Shown in pieces: positions 25,702 to 33,844 of a stretch of DNA of 55,742 nucleotides. Numbering within the stretch: position 1 is the stretch's first letter; every line of letters begins with the position of its first letter. The notes under the pieces are model-generated. The model was not told the origin of the DNA. It did not search any database and saw only the letters and a program-made list of their open reading frames with translations. Position numbers and translations under genes: made by a program. This DNA is from Prolixibacteraceae bacterium. Its GTDB lineage: Bacteria > Bacteroidota > Bacteroidia > Bacteroidales > Prolixibacteraceae. The stretch spans positions 1 through 55,742 of the forward strand of contig JALNYZ010000028.1 of NCBI GenBank assembly GCA_023229575.1. The letters are read 5' to 3'.

Positions 25702-26739
25702 TTAGAAATATGTATTTACTGCAAATTCAAATTGATTAATAAAAATCTCTTTAAATCTTGAAATATTGTTTTGCTCATAAAATAGCAACATTGCTTTTTT
25801 ATAATCAACCGAGTCCACAGTCCTAAATGAGATTGGGCAATGTTTATAATTCATTAAAATTGCATTGCTTACAATCCTTGCAGTTCGTTTATTCCCATCC
25901 ATAAATGGTTGAATGTATGAGATTAACACCAAAGTCAACAATGTCTTTTCAAATACATTTTCTTTTTTATTGACAATTTCACACGTTTTATTGAGTACTT
26001 CAAGAATCTGAAATTCATTATCCAATGGACGATAGTTTGTTCCTGAAATGCCGACCCTTCTTTTTCTTAAATTTTTATCAATACCTAATTCCTTTATTAA
26101 AATACTATGAATATCCTCAATCTTTGATACGGAGAGTGGTATCAAATAATCCGAATTCTCTACTATAAAATCTATTGCATCTTTATGATTTAGAAGCATT
26201 ATCGCTTCTTCTTTTGTTTTTCCTGCTGCTGTTTCTTTTTCTCTCAGTAATCGTTCCGTTTCAAGTAATGAATAGGTATTCCCCTCAATTTGTGATGATT
26301 TCCAACTTAAATCAATCGCTAGTCTTTCAAGTTCGTTCTTATATTCTACTTCAGTAAGTTGACTTATATTGTTTGCGAATTTATTTTGAAGATTTGATAG
26401 TTTAAGTAATTCTCTTTCATTCAAAATATCGTTTTCTGTTAAAATTTCAAATACCCCAAAATTGAAATCAGCTTTTATTGTTCGTTCGTCAATTTCCTTT
26501 TGGTAGTATTTGTCAATATCTATTGATTGCAGTAACTCAAAAGCAGATGAAACAAAATATTTAGTGCCTTTACCCTGTCCTTTTGCAAACAATAATTTAT
26601 CTGAGGATAATTGAGCTAAACTTCTTTTAACCGTGGCATAGCTAATACCTGATGTTAAATTATCATAGATTTCTTTTGAAGAACTACCAGGTTTATGCTG
26701 TAAAAAGTTTAATATTTCTAGCTCTCTTGTGTTCAGCAT
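25702..26739 (-). CDS. Fic-family protein with N-terminal winged HTH and Gln in place of catalytic His
   Basis: This is a 345-residue protein. Residues 1-65 form a winged helix-turn-helix (SSSKEIYDNL and SYATVKRSLAQLSSDKLL). An inhibitory helix motif S148-xxx-E152-G (SSQIEGN) precedes the Fic fold. The core motif reads QPFMDGNKRTAR (277-288) where active Fic AMP-transferases have HPFxDGNGRxxR; the codon for position 277 is CAA, so the catalytic His is truly absent. It could be an inactive regulator or a variant enzyme. It lies between the 9-bp inverted repeats of a cassette-like unit, AT-rich relative to its surroundings, which suggests horizontal acquisition. Confidence 0.88.
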   Translation of the reverse strand: MLNTRELEILNFLQHKPGSSSKEIYDNLTSGISYATVKRSLAQLSSDKLLFAKGQGKGTKYFVSSAFELLQSIDIDKYYQKEIDERTIKADFNFGVFEILTENDILNERELLKLSNLQNKFANNISQLTEVEYKNELERLAIDLSWKSSQIEGNTYSLLETERLLREKETAAGKTKEEAIMLLNHKDAIDFIVENSDYLIPLSVSKIEDIHSILIKELGIDKNLRKRRVGISGTNYRPLDNEFQILEVLNKTCEIVNKKENVFEKTLLTLVLISYIQPFMDGNKRTARIVSNAILMNYKHCPISFRTVDSVDYKKAMLLFYEQNNISRFKEIFINQFEFAVNTYF

Positions 26740-26816
26740 GATTTCAATTTTAGCTCATAAAAATAACAAATATAGCTCAAATAGTTATCAAGTTGAGCTG
26801 CATTTGATTTTAAAAT

Positions 26817-26952
26817 GAGCCACAACGGTTGAGTGCATGAGCTGTAGCGGATTCGGACGGAAGTCGGAATCCACTGTTGCGAAGACGCAAGCGGGGAGAG
26901 AAGCCCAACCTTAAAAAATCAGCCGACATTGCTTATACACTGGGTTGCACTC
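26817..26952 (-). repeat. attC-like imperfect hairpin region
   Basis: The segment lies between the stop of the EEP gene and the Fic gene. It holds a hairpin GGATTC-G-GAC, loop GGAA, GTC-G-GAATCC (about 26849-26872), and a second, TTGCG, loop AAGA, CGCAA (about 26877-26890). It is bounded by GAGTGCAAC and by CCGTTGTGGCTC on the minus strand. Size (136 bases) and hairpin content fit an attC recombination site, but the core bases do not match GTTRRRY perfectly. Confidence 0.45.
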
Positions 26953-26967
26953 GTTTCTTTATCTTTT

Positions 26968-27672
26968 TTATCCGAAATTAATCATAATTGGAACATGATC
27001 ACTTAATTGAATCCAATCATTATAATCCCCTATTTTAATGCTGTAACCTTGTTGCATTAAGTTGTCTGATGCAAAGCAGTAATCAATGTGATAAGGTTTA
27101 TCAATTTTTCGATGTAAAAATAATGTAGGTTTTGTCTCCTCACCTTGATTTTCTCCATACTGCAAATGATAAAGACTATGAATATTTTTTGAATCCAGAT
27201 AATTAACAACGTCCGTATGACTTGCAATACGACTAGCATAATCCCAAATTTTATTACTATTGAAATCACCAATTAACAAAGCTGAATCATTAAGTAGGTC
27301 TGAGAAATAATTAATCCCAAGCCAGACTTGAGCAATATATCTCTCATGCCAGTGATCTTTGCTATCCATTGCCCAAATAGCAAATAGATTAAATTGCATT
27401 TTTCCTTTAATCTCTTATGGAATCACATATTTGAATCTTGTCGAGTATTCAATTAAATTAAGTTTATAATCAGAGTATGAAAAAATTCCAATTCCCTTAT
27501 TTTCATTTTGTCCAAACCACATAAAATCATTTGGTATTGGAGTCAATTTTCCAAATTTCAATTTTTCTTCATTTTCGCATTCTGGAACAATCAAGATATC
27601 TGGATTGTATTTTAAAATCTCAGCATTCTTTTTACGAAAAGCCATATTACAATTCCATTCAATAATTCTCAT
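26968..27672 (-). pseudogene. Endonuclease/exonuclease/phosphatase (EEP) family gene with in-frame stop
   Basis: The gene reads as one 235-codon frame interrupted by a single TAA (27415-27417). The first part (27672-27418) begins MRIIEWNCNMAF and contains PDILIVPECE with the metal-binding Glu. After the stop, the same frame continues EIKGKMQFNLFAIWAMD and carries LLIGDFNS, HIDYCFAS and LSDHVPIMINF, the later EEP motifs. No frame change is needed, so this is a simple nonsense mutation or a sequencing error. The second part could be translated separately from an ATG at 27399 but would lack the first catalytic Glu. It sits in a cassette-like unit with the Fic gene. Confidence 0.88.
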
Positions 27673-27832
27673 GAGTAGTAGGTCTGTGTCGAAATGAGTG
27701 CAACTCGTTTATATGCGCAATCCTTCCCAATTGCATGTATTTTGATTGTAAAGCAGGCAGGTCCAATGCGTATTGTCGGTACAATAAATCTACATAATAA
27801 TATTGAAAGTCAAGTACCTCTGTTCATTTTTT

Positions 27833-28606
27833 TTACTTGCTCAACACTTGAAGCAGTTCCTTTACTGCCATATCCGGTGTATCGCACTCGCCCAGCAACT
27901 GGATAAACTTACTACCCACGATGGCGCCATTGGTGTGAGCCGAAGCGGTTTCCAGGGTCTCTGTGTTGCTGATGCCAAATCCTACCAAAAGCGGATTGCG
28001 CAGCTTCATTTTGGAAACCCTGGTGAAATAAGCCTGTTTGGAATCATCAAAAGCCTGCTGCGCACCGGTTGTGGAAGCACTGGATACCAAATAGATGAAA
28101 CCTTCCGTCTGTTCGTCGATCAGTCGTATCCTGGTCTCTTCAGTCTCGGGAGTGATCAGCATGATCATCTTCAGATCGTGCCGTACGGCGATTGACTTGT
28201 AGTTGGCCAGGTAGTCGGCAAAAGGGAGATCTGGGATGATCATGCCGTCGATGCCCACCTCCGAACATGATCTGCAGAATTTTTCGAAGCCATACTGCAT
28301 AATCGGGTTAAGGTAACCCATCATCACCAGGGGCATTTGTACTGTTTTGCGAACCTCTTTCAACTGGTCGAATAGCAAACTGAGCGACATCCCGTTGTGC
28401 AGTGCCTCGCCGGCAGATTGCTGGATCACCGGACCATCGGCCATCGGATCGGAAAAGGGGATTCCCACCTCGGCCATGTCGATGCCATTTTGCTGGAGAG
28501 CCATCAGGATGGGAAGCGTATCCTCCAGTTTGGGGTAACCTGCTGTGAAATAGACGGAAAGGGTCTTGTGCTGCTGGTTCTCGAAAAGTTGGGTAAGACG
28601 GTTCAT
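27833..28606 (-). CDS. trpA: Tryptophan synthase alpha subunit
   Basis: This 257-residue TIM-barrel enzyme cleaves indole-3-glycerol phosphate to indole for TrpB. The catalytic Glu is in DMAEVGIPFSDPMADGP. The catalytic Asp is in IIPDLPFADY, and the phosphate-binding loop is near GFGISN. The start MNRLTQLFENQ at 28606 was chosen over an upstream in-frame ATG because the extension overlaps trpF and has no homology. It overlaps trpF by four bases (ATGA coupling). It is the last gene of the trp operon. Confidence 0.97.
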   Translation of the reverse strand: MNRLTQLFENQQHKTLSVYFTAGYPKLEDTLPILMALQQNGIDMAEVGIPFSDPMADGPVIQQSAGEALHNGMSLSLLFDQLKEVRKTVQMPLVMMGYLNPIMQYGFEKFCRSCSEVGIDGMIIPDLPFADYLANYKSIAVRHDLKMIMLITPETEETRIRLIDEQTEGFIYLVSSASTTGAQQAFDDSKQAYFTRVSKMKLRNPLLVGFGISNTETLETASAHTNGAIVGSKFIQLLGECDTPDMAVKELLQVLSK

Positions 28607-29244
28607 TGCTTGTTCTGTTTGAGTTGTTGTACGAATTCTTTGAGTAATGGGATATTTTTCATTCCGGGCGCTTTCTCGAAGCGGCTGTTCAGGTCCACTC
28701 CGGCGCAAAGTTTGTGTTTAAACCGGCTCAGCGCTTCCAGGCTGTCAGGGGCAATCCCGCCGCTGAGCAGAAACTCCGTAAACCCTTTGTATTGCTGGAG
28801 GATGTTCCAGTCGAAAGCTTCGCCTGAACCTCCATAATCGGATGTTTTGGTGTCGAAAAGGAAGTAGTCGCAGAGTCCTTCATACCCTGAAACTTGCTCA
28901 AGATCTTCTGCGTTTTGAATGGAAAATGCCTTGATAATTTTGACCTTCTCCGGTAGTTGCTGGCGGAGTGAAATAAGGTATTCTGGTGTTTCAATTCCAT
29001 GAAGCTGGATATAATCAAGATGGTAATCCATGCATTTTGCTGCCACTTCGTCAGGAGTTGGGTTCACAAAGACGCCTATGACCTTCACGGTAGTAAGCGA
29101 GGCGACCGAAAGGGCTGTTTCCGTCGAATCGACATACCTTGGCGACCGGTCGTAAAAGATCAACCCGATCAGGTCGACACCTGAGATGGATGCAACCTGT
29201 TCGATGTTGCCGGGTTCCCTCATTCCGCAAACTTTAATCAGCAT
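28603..29244 (-). CDS. trpF: Phosphoribosylanthranilate isomerase
   Basis: This 213-residue TIM-barrel isomerase converts phosphoribosylanthranilate to CdRP. It begins MLIKVCGMR, with the catalytic Cys in KVCGM, followed by IFYDRSPRYV and the Asp of LFDTKTSDYGGSGEAFDW. The C-terminal SGGIAPDSLEAL and GVDLNSRFEKAPGMKN are standard. It overlaps trpC by 11 bases and trpA by four, so the three are translationally linked. Confidence 0.97.
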   Translation of the reverse strand: MLIKVCGMREPGNIEQVASISGVDLIGLIFYDRSPRYVDSTETALSVASLTTVKVIGVFVNPTPDEVAAKCMDYHLDYIQLHGIETPEYLISLRQQLPEKVKIIKAFSIQNAEDLEQVSGYEGLCDYFLFDTKTSDYGGSGEAFDWNILQQYKGFTEFLLSGGIAPDSLEALSRFKHKLCAGVDLNSRFEKAPGMKNIPLLKEFVQQLKQNKQ

Positions 29245-30040
29245 GGCTAATTCCTTTTATAAATTTTGTCAGGGTCGCACCTGGGGTTCCACCCCGCATA
29301 AAGGTCTCGCCGATCAGAAAGCCACGAAAGCCCTCTGCCCGAAGTGCAGAAACGGTGGAGGGTTCCGATATGCCGCTCTCTGAGACAAGCAAAACATTGC
29401 TGTCCAGTTGCCGGAGCCTTTCTGCCAGCCGATAGGAATGGCCGAGCGAGGTTTCGAAGGTACCCAGATTGCGGTTGTTGATTCCCAGCATATCGACGCA
29501 TTCGTTGAGATGCCCCAATTCTTTTTCATTGTGAATTTCGAGAAGTACTTCCAGGTTCATGGAATGCGCTTCTTTAGCCAGTTCAGAACATTCCACCGGT
29601 GTAAGTACAGCGGCAATAAGCAGAACGGCATCGGCTCCTGCTACCCGTGCTTCTGCCAGCTGGTAAGGGTCGATGATGAACTCTTTCCGCAGCAAAGGGA
29701 GTGAAACCAGTTGCCGGGCTTGGCGGAGATCCTCCAGCGACCCACCAAAGAAGTGCTCATCGGTCAGGATGGAGCAGGTAGAGGCCCCGGCCGCTTCGTA
29801 TGCTGGGACCACTTCTGTTACTTCGGCATCGGGGAAGATCCACCCTTTGGATGGCGATCTGCGCTTGAATTCAGCGATAATCCCGGTAGGGGAGGAGGCA
29901 AGTGCCATGCGCATCGATTTGGTGGCCCTGAGTGTCGGCAGGGCAAGTTGTTGCGCAAGCTTCTCAGGTGGAACAAGCTGTTTCTGCTTTTCCACTTCGA
30001 TGCGTTTGTGGGCGATGATTTCCTGCAAAATGTCTTTCAT
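29234..30040 (-). CDS. trpC: Indole-3-glycerol phosphate synthase
   Basis: This 268-residue TIM-barrel enzyme closes the indole ring from CdRP. It has the expected EFKRRSPSKGWI motif with the catalytic Lys, LLRKEFIIDPYQ, DAVLLIAAVL, LGINNRNLGTFE and VSESGIS. The start MKDILQEIIAHKRIEV at 30040 is canonical. It follows the position where a group II intron separates it from trpD, so its mRNA must read through or start inside roughly 2 kb of foreign sequence. Confidence 0.97.
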   Translation of the reverse strand: MKDILQEIIAHKRIEVEKQKQLVPPEKLAQQLALPTLRATKSMRMALASSPTGIIAEFKRRSPSKGWIFPDAEVTEVVPAYEAAGASTCSILTDEHFFGGSLEDLRQARQLVSLPLLRKEFIIDPYQLAEARVAGADAVLLIAAVLTPVECSELAKEAHSMNLEVLLEIHNEKELGHLNECVDMLGINNRNLGTFETSLGHSYRLAERLRQLDSNVLLVSESGISEPSTVSALRAEGFRGFLIGETFMRGGTPGATLTKFIKGISHAD

Positions 30041-30060
30041 GATTTGTATTTTTTTAAGAA

Positions 30061-30157
30061 CCTACACAGAGTTTCACAGAGGAACCACAGAGTTACACAG
30101 AGGAAAAATAATTCTTTCTAACTCTGTGGTTCTCTGTGATTCCTCTGTGAGGCTCTG
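30061..30157. repeat. CACAGAG stutter inverted repeat, interrupted by the group II intron
   Basis: The left arm (30061-30103) repeats CACAGAG four times. The right arm (from about 30118) carries the complementary CTCTGTG words and stops at CTCTG (30157), where the intron begins. The arm resumes as TGTA at 32091. Joined, these give CTCTGTGTA, the exact complement of TACACAGAG at 30063-30071. Confidence 0.9.
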
Positions 30158-30618
30158 GTGCGCCACGAGGCGTGCGTCAAATATAATTAAATACCTATTA
30201 GGATGAAAGAACCTTACGGCCCAATTTGCCATTCAGGCTGAAGTTCACCTGACACATTGCAAGGAAACGAACAATGTGAAGCACAGGTGTTACGGTACGG
30301 TAAGCTGCACTAGTCAGGCTTCGTTACACAAGGTGGTATCGGTCAATCTTCCAGAGATGATGAAACCTGCCATGCTGACTGAACCAATGGCATTTTGTAA
30401 GTCAGCAGATACCCGGAGTAATATGGTGTTGCGTGCAGTACGCAGGTAGCGCATGAACGTGGGAGACCCTAACATGACAGGGGGAGTTCACCTGTTGATG
30501 AGGGAGTCGGATATGCCCGTAGTAGTGAAGATAACCGAAAAGGTAAAAGCGGAAGGAGCGAAGGGGCATTACTATAAACAAAGTTTCAAAGAGTGTTAAA
30601 CGGACAGAATTGATAGAG

Positions 30619-31983
30619 ATGTATCAGGAAAGAGCAGAAGCAGAGGTACAAGGTGAGCTGTTCAAAAGACGGCGCGGTGAAATACCGGATGCTGAAAGAG
30701 TTTTAACATTGCAAGAGAAACTATATCAAAAAGCCAAGCAAGAGCGGGGATATAAGTTTTATGTACTTTATGATAAGATGTTTATACCGTATATGCTACG
30801 AGAGGCATGGCAGCAAGTCAAGAGCAATGACGGAAGTCCGGGCGTTGACAAGGTGTCAATATCAGATGTAGAGCAATACGGGGTAAGGGCTTATCTTACC
30901 GAACTGGGAGAAGAGCTGCGCAAGCAGACCTATCAGCCAGGGGCGGTAAAACGTGTTATGATCGATAAAGAGAACGGAGGGGAGCGCCCGTTGGGCATAC
31001 CCACGGTAAAGGATCGAATAGCACAGACAGTATGTAAGATGATATTGGAGCCAATTTTTGAGGCAGACTTTGCGGATAGTTCTTATGGTTTTCGCCCCGG
31101 GCGCAGTGCAAAGGATGCGATGATAGCCATTAAAGAGAACTTGAAACAGGGCAAGACAGAGGTTTATGATGCTGATTTGAGTAAGTACTTTGACACGATA
31201 CCACACGATAAACTTCAAATTGTATTGAAGCAACGGGTTACCGATCCAAGGATATTAAAGCTGATCAACAAATGGTTGAAGGCTCCGATCTATGAGGACG
31301 GTCAATTCAAGAGTGGTAAAGGTGGCACTGGAACGCCACAAGGAGGCGTAATATCTCCTTTACTTGCCAATGTTTACCTGCACCTGATAGACAGGATTGT
31401 TAACAGTGCAAGTAGTTTGTTTGGAAAGTTAGGCATAGAAATAGTACGGTATGCAGATGATTTTGTGTTAATGGGAAGAACCGTGCCAACAGAAACAGTT
31501 GAAAAGCTCAAGAGCCTGCTGAGTCGAATGGGATTAAGCCTCAACGAGACAAAAACCCGTCAGATCAATGCAAGGAATGAGAGCTTTAATTTTCTCGGAT
31601 TTACCATCAGATACGACAATGACATAAAGGGCAGAAGTAACAAATATTGGAACATCATGCCAAGTCAGAAGTCGGAGAAGAAAATCCGTGGGAAAGTTGG
31701 GGATTACCTTAAAACACATGGACACTACAAAGCTAAAGATGTTGCGGCAGGGCTAAATACGATTGTGCGGGGATGGCTTAACTACTTCGAAATTAAAGGA
31801 GTTAGTTATCCTGCGATGAGCAAGCGTAGACTTCGTTTGTATCTGAGCAACAGTCTATACAGGTACTATAATCGCAAGAGTCAAAGGAAGTGCAGGCTTT
31901 ATGGACAAAAAGCCTTAGAGGTTTTGGTCTCCAAATATGGATTGATTGACCCCTCGAAATTTGCTATATCTTTGGTTCACTAG
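30619..31983 (+). CDS. ltrA: Group II intron reverse transcriptase/maturase
   Basis: This 454-residue protein assists splicing and copies the intron into new DNA sites. RT motifs are visible: REAWQQVKSNDGSPGVDKVS, RPLGIPTVKDRIAQ, SSYGFRPGRSAKDA, VYDADLSKYFDTI, GTPQGGVISPLLANVYL and the catalytic VRYADDFVLMG. A group II maturase (X) domain follows, including GWLNYFEIKG. There is no C-terminal HNH endonuclease, so mobility would depend on nicks at replication forks or on single-stranded DNA. An in-frame TTG at 30610 is an alternative start. Confidence 0.95.
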   Translation: MYQERAEAEVQGELFKRRRGEIPDAERVLTLQEKLYQKAKQERGYKFYVLYDKMFIPYMLREAWQQVKSNDGSPGVDKVSISDVEQYGVRAYLTELGEELRKQTYQPGAVKRVMIDKENGGERPLGIPTVKDRIAQTVCKMILEPIFEADFADSSYGFRPGRSAKDAMIAIKENLKQGKTEVYDADLSKYFDTIPHDKLQIVLKQRVTDPRILKLINKWLKAPIYEDGQFKSGKGGTGTPQGGVISPLLANVYLHLIDRIVNSASSLFGKLGIEIVRYADDFVLMGRTVPTETVEKLKSLLSRMGLSLNETKTRQINARNESFNFLGFTIRYDNDIKGRSNKYWNIMPSQKSEKKIRGKVGDYLKTHGHYKAKDVAAGLNTIVRGWLNYFEIKGVSYPAMSKRRLRLYLSNSLYRYYNRKSQRKCRLYGQKALEVLVSKYGLIDPSKFAISLVH

Positions 31984-32010
31984 TGAATGCTTGCGAAGAA
32001 GTTTATAGGA

Positions 32011-32090
32011 AAGCCGTATGCGGGAAAACCGCACGTACGGTTTGACGAGGGGGTAGGGAAGACAATTTTATCTTCCCTGCTCTACTCTAC
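32011..32090 (+). ncRNA. Group II intron domains V and VI
   Basis: The domain V hairpin (32011-32044) contains the catalytic AGC triad region and a GAAA-like loop. Domain VI (about 32050-32090) pairs GGGAAGA with TCTTCCC and ends with the 3' splice site after CTAC. Both follow the maturase stop by about 30 bases. Confidence 0.85.
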
Positions 32091-32116
32091 TGTAATATTT
32101 TTTAACGCGATCATCT

Positions 32117-33112
32117 CTATGAGTTGAGTTCCACAAATTTTACAAATTTTTCCTTTGCCCTGCCACTCACCAGCGATTCCCTTGCTTCGTCGATGCAGTA
32201 AGCAATGCTTTTTTCAGGACAGAGTACCCGTATTGCGAAAGCTGCATTAGCCAGAACGCAGTTGGTCTGTTGTGCCGTTGCCATGCCATTCAGCACCTTG
32301 TCAAAGATGGTAGACGACTCTTCTACAGTATCGCCGCCAAAAAGATCTGCCTCCAAATTACGGGTAAAACCAATCTCTTCGGGGGTATAAATATGCTCGT
32401 TCCGGTTGGAAATAACTTTGAATGAATCTGTCAGCGATATCTCATCATAACCATCCAGACTGTGCACCACCGCGAAACGGTTGCCGCTCTGTTGAAAGGA
32501 GTAACTATAGAGACGAAGCAATGGCAGATTGAAAACACCAAGCAGCTGATTTTTGGGCTTCGCAGGATTGACCAGTGGTCCCAGCATGTTGAAGAAATTG
32601 CGTACTCCCAGGCTTTTTCTTACTCCTGCTACTGCTTTCAAAGCCGGATTGAAAATTGGGGCATGCAGGTAAGCCATATTCGATTCGTCGATAGATCGTT
32701 TCAGGCGGTCGTGATCTGTTGAGAATTTGACGCCGTGATACTCCATCACATTCGAAGCCCCGCTCACGGAAGTAGCGCCGTAGTTGCCATGTTTGGCCAC
32801 TTTGTATCCGGCGCCTGCCACCACAAAACAGGAGGCAGTGGAGACGTTGAAGGTGTTTTTGCCATCGCCGCCCGTACCCACGATATCGATCGGATCGAAC
32901 TCATTCAGGTCGACTTTCACCCGCATCTCCAACAGTGCGTCCTGAAATCCTGATAATTCTTCGATCGAGATGCTCCGCATCAGAAAGACGGTGATCAGTG
33001 AGGCGATCTGTGCTTCCGTATATTTTCCTGCCACCATATTTTGCAGGATCTCCCTGGCCTCGTCGCGGCCCAGGAACTGGTGCTCAAAAAGTCGGTATAA
33101 TATCTGTTTCAT
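32117..33112 (-). CDS. trpD: Anthranilate phosphoribosyltransferase
   Basis: This 331-residue enzyme joins anthranilate to PRPP. The PRPP-binding GTGGDGKNTFNVSTA, KHGNYGATSVSGASNVMEYHG and RNFFNMLGPLVNPAKP are all present. The start MKQILYRLFEHQFL at 33112 is typical. It lies between trpG (after a 155-base spacer full of short tandem words) and the intron. Its stop is 27 bases from the intron 3' end, so its mRNA carries the antisense intron immediately downstream. Confidence 0.97.
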   Translation of the reverse strand: MKQILYRLFEHQFLGRDEAREILQNMVAGKYTEAQIASLITVFLMRSISIEELSGFQDALLEMRVKVDLNEFDPIDIVGTGGDGKNTFNVSTASCFVVAGAGYKVAKHGNYGATSVSGASNVMEYHGVKFSTDHDRLKRSIDESNMAYLHAPIFNPALKAVAGVRKSLGVRNFFNMLGPLVNPAKPKNQLLGVFNLPLLRLYSYSFQQSGNRFAVVHSLDGYDEISLTDSFKVISNRNEHIYTPEEIGFTRNLEADLFGGDTVEESSTIFDKVLNGMATAQQTNCVLANAAFAIRVLCPEKSIAYCIDEARESLVSGRAKEKFVKFVELNS

Positions 33113-33187
33113 AACTTGTCTATCAAAAAGGATAAAGTAAAAAGGATAAAGGATAAAGTAAAGAACGCTCGAATCTTGATTTTCCTA

Positions 33188-33270
33188 AACTCATAACTCA
33201 TATCTCATATCTCATAACTCATAACTCATATCTCATAACTCATAACTCATATCTCATAACTCATATCTCA
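33188..33270. repeat. Heptamer WCTCATA, about twelve tandem units, covering the trpG stop
   Basis: Twelve near-exact 7-base units alternate ACTCATA and TCTCATA between trpG and trpD. The trpG stop codon (33268-33270) lies inside the terminal unit. Next to it, 33126-33164 repeats AAAGGATAAAG words. The heptamer is the complement of the one at 23698-23762. Copy number may vary between strains. Confidence 0.93.
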
Positions 33271-33840
33271 TGACTCTTCTTCCAGCCAGTTTTTCATGAT
33301 TGTTGCGCCCTCCGGTGTCAGCACCGATTCGGGATGGAACTGGACGCCGCGTACATCGTAGGTTTTGTGTCGCAAGGCCATAATTTCGCCAGAATCATCG
33401 AGAGCGGTTACCTCCAGTACTTGGGGGAAGCCCGCTGGACTTACTGCCCAGGAGTGGTAACGTCCGGCCTCGAAGGAGCTTCCAAGGCCGCCGAACAGGA
33501 GATCATCTTTGGTTACATTGATCTGTGATGCCACTCCGTGATGCACATCTTTGAGGTTGATCAGTGTCGCGCCAAACACCTCTCCGATGGCCTGATGGCC
33601 CAGGCAAACGCCAAGAATGCTTTTGGTGGGGGCAAAATGGCGGACAATTTCAAGCAATAATCCAGCTTCGGAAGGTATTCCGGGTCCGGGACTCAGCAGG
33701 ATTTTGTTGTAGGACTCCACCTCCTCGATTGTGATTTGATCATTTCGGCGTACATCCACCTCATAACCCAATGAGGTGATCAGGTGCACCAGGTTATAGG
33801 TGAAGGAATCGTAGTTATCTATCAAAAGTATCTTTTTCAT
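33268..33840 (-). CDS. trpG: Anthranilate synthase component II (glutamine amidotransferase)
   Basis: This 190-residue class I glutaminase supplies ammonia to TrpE. The nucleophile is C79 in GVCLGHQAIG, the oxyanion region is LLSPGPGIPSEAG, and the His/Glu pair is in VQFHPESVLTPEG. The gene starts four bases after trpE. The last residues and stop run into a heptamer repeat, so changes there could alter only the extreme C-terminus. Confidence 0.97.
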   Translation of the reverse strand: MKKILLIDNYDSFTYNLVHLITSLGYEVDVRRNDQITIEEVESYNKILLSPGPGIPSEAGLLLEIVRHFAPTKSILGVCLGHQAIGEVFGATLINLKDVHHGVASQINVTKDDLLFGGLGSSFEAGRYHSWAVSPAGFPQVLEVTALDDSGEIMALRHKTYDVRGVQFHPESVLTPEGATIMKNWLEEES

Positions 33841-33844
33841 AGTA

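Larger units (their letters stand above)
25686..27706 (-). mobile_element. Two cassette-like units (Fic; EEP pseudogene) bounded by inverted cores
   Basis: Two AT-rich minus-strand genes are each enclosed by their own inverted repeat. Around the endonuclease/phosphatase gene these are GTTGCACTC (26944-26952) and GAGTGCAAC (27696-27704). Around the Fic gene they are TTGTGGCTC (25687-25695) and GAGCCACAA (26817-26825). Each pair is nine bases and exact. This is the expected relation between the 5' boundary and R'' core of an integron cassette. The segment between the units (26817-26952) is an imperfect hairpin region of attC size. No integrase is in the window, so this would be an attC cluster lacking an integrase. 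The interpretation is inferred; the repeats are directly visible. Confidence 0.5.
30158..32090 (+). mobile_element. Group II intron with maturase, inserted between trpD and trpC
   Basis: A retroelement of 1933 bases. The 5' end GTGCGCC matches the group II consensus GUGYG; the 3' end is domain VI finishing in CTCTAC. Domain V (32011-32044) has the conserved AAGCCGTATGCGGG, loop AAAA, then CCGCACGTACGGTTT pairing. The reverse transcriptase lies in domain IV. Both boundaries are supported by the inverted repeat that becomes continuous when these bases are removed. The intron lies on the plus strand, opposite to trp transcription, so it cannot splice out of the trp mRNA. The first 460 bases are the ribozyme domains I-III. 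No second copy is in the window. Confidence 0.93.

Noticed and set aside
30172..30176. Alternative intron 5' end at a second GTGCG
   Set aside because: Only the GTGCG at 30158 restores the flanking inverted repeat when joined to 32091.
33188..33270. Regular repeat considered as CRISPR
   Set aside because: Units are 7 bases with no unique spacers and no cas genes; it is a simple tandem repeat.
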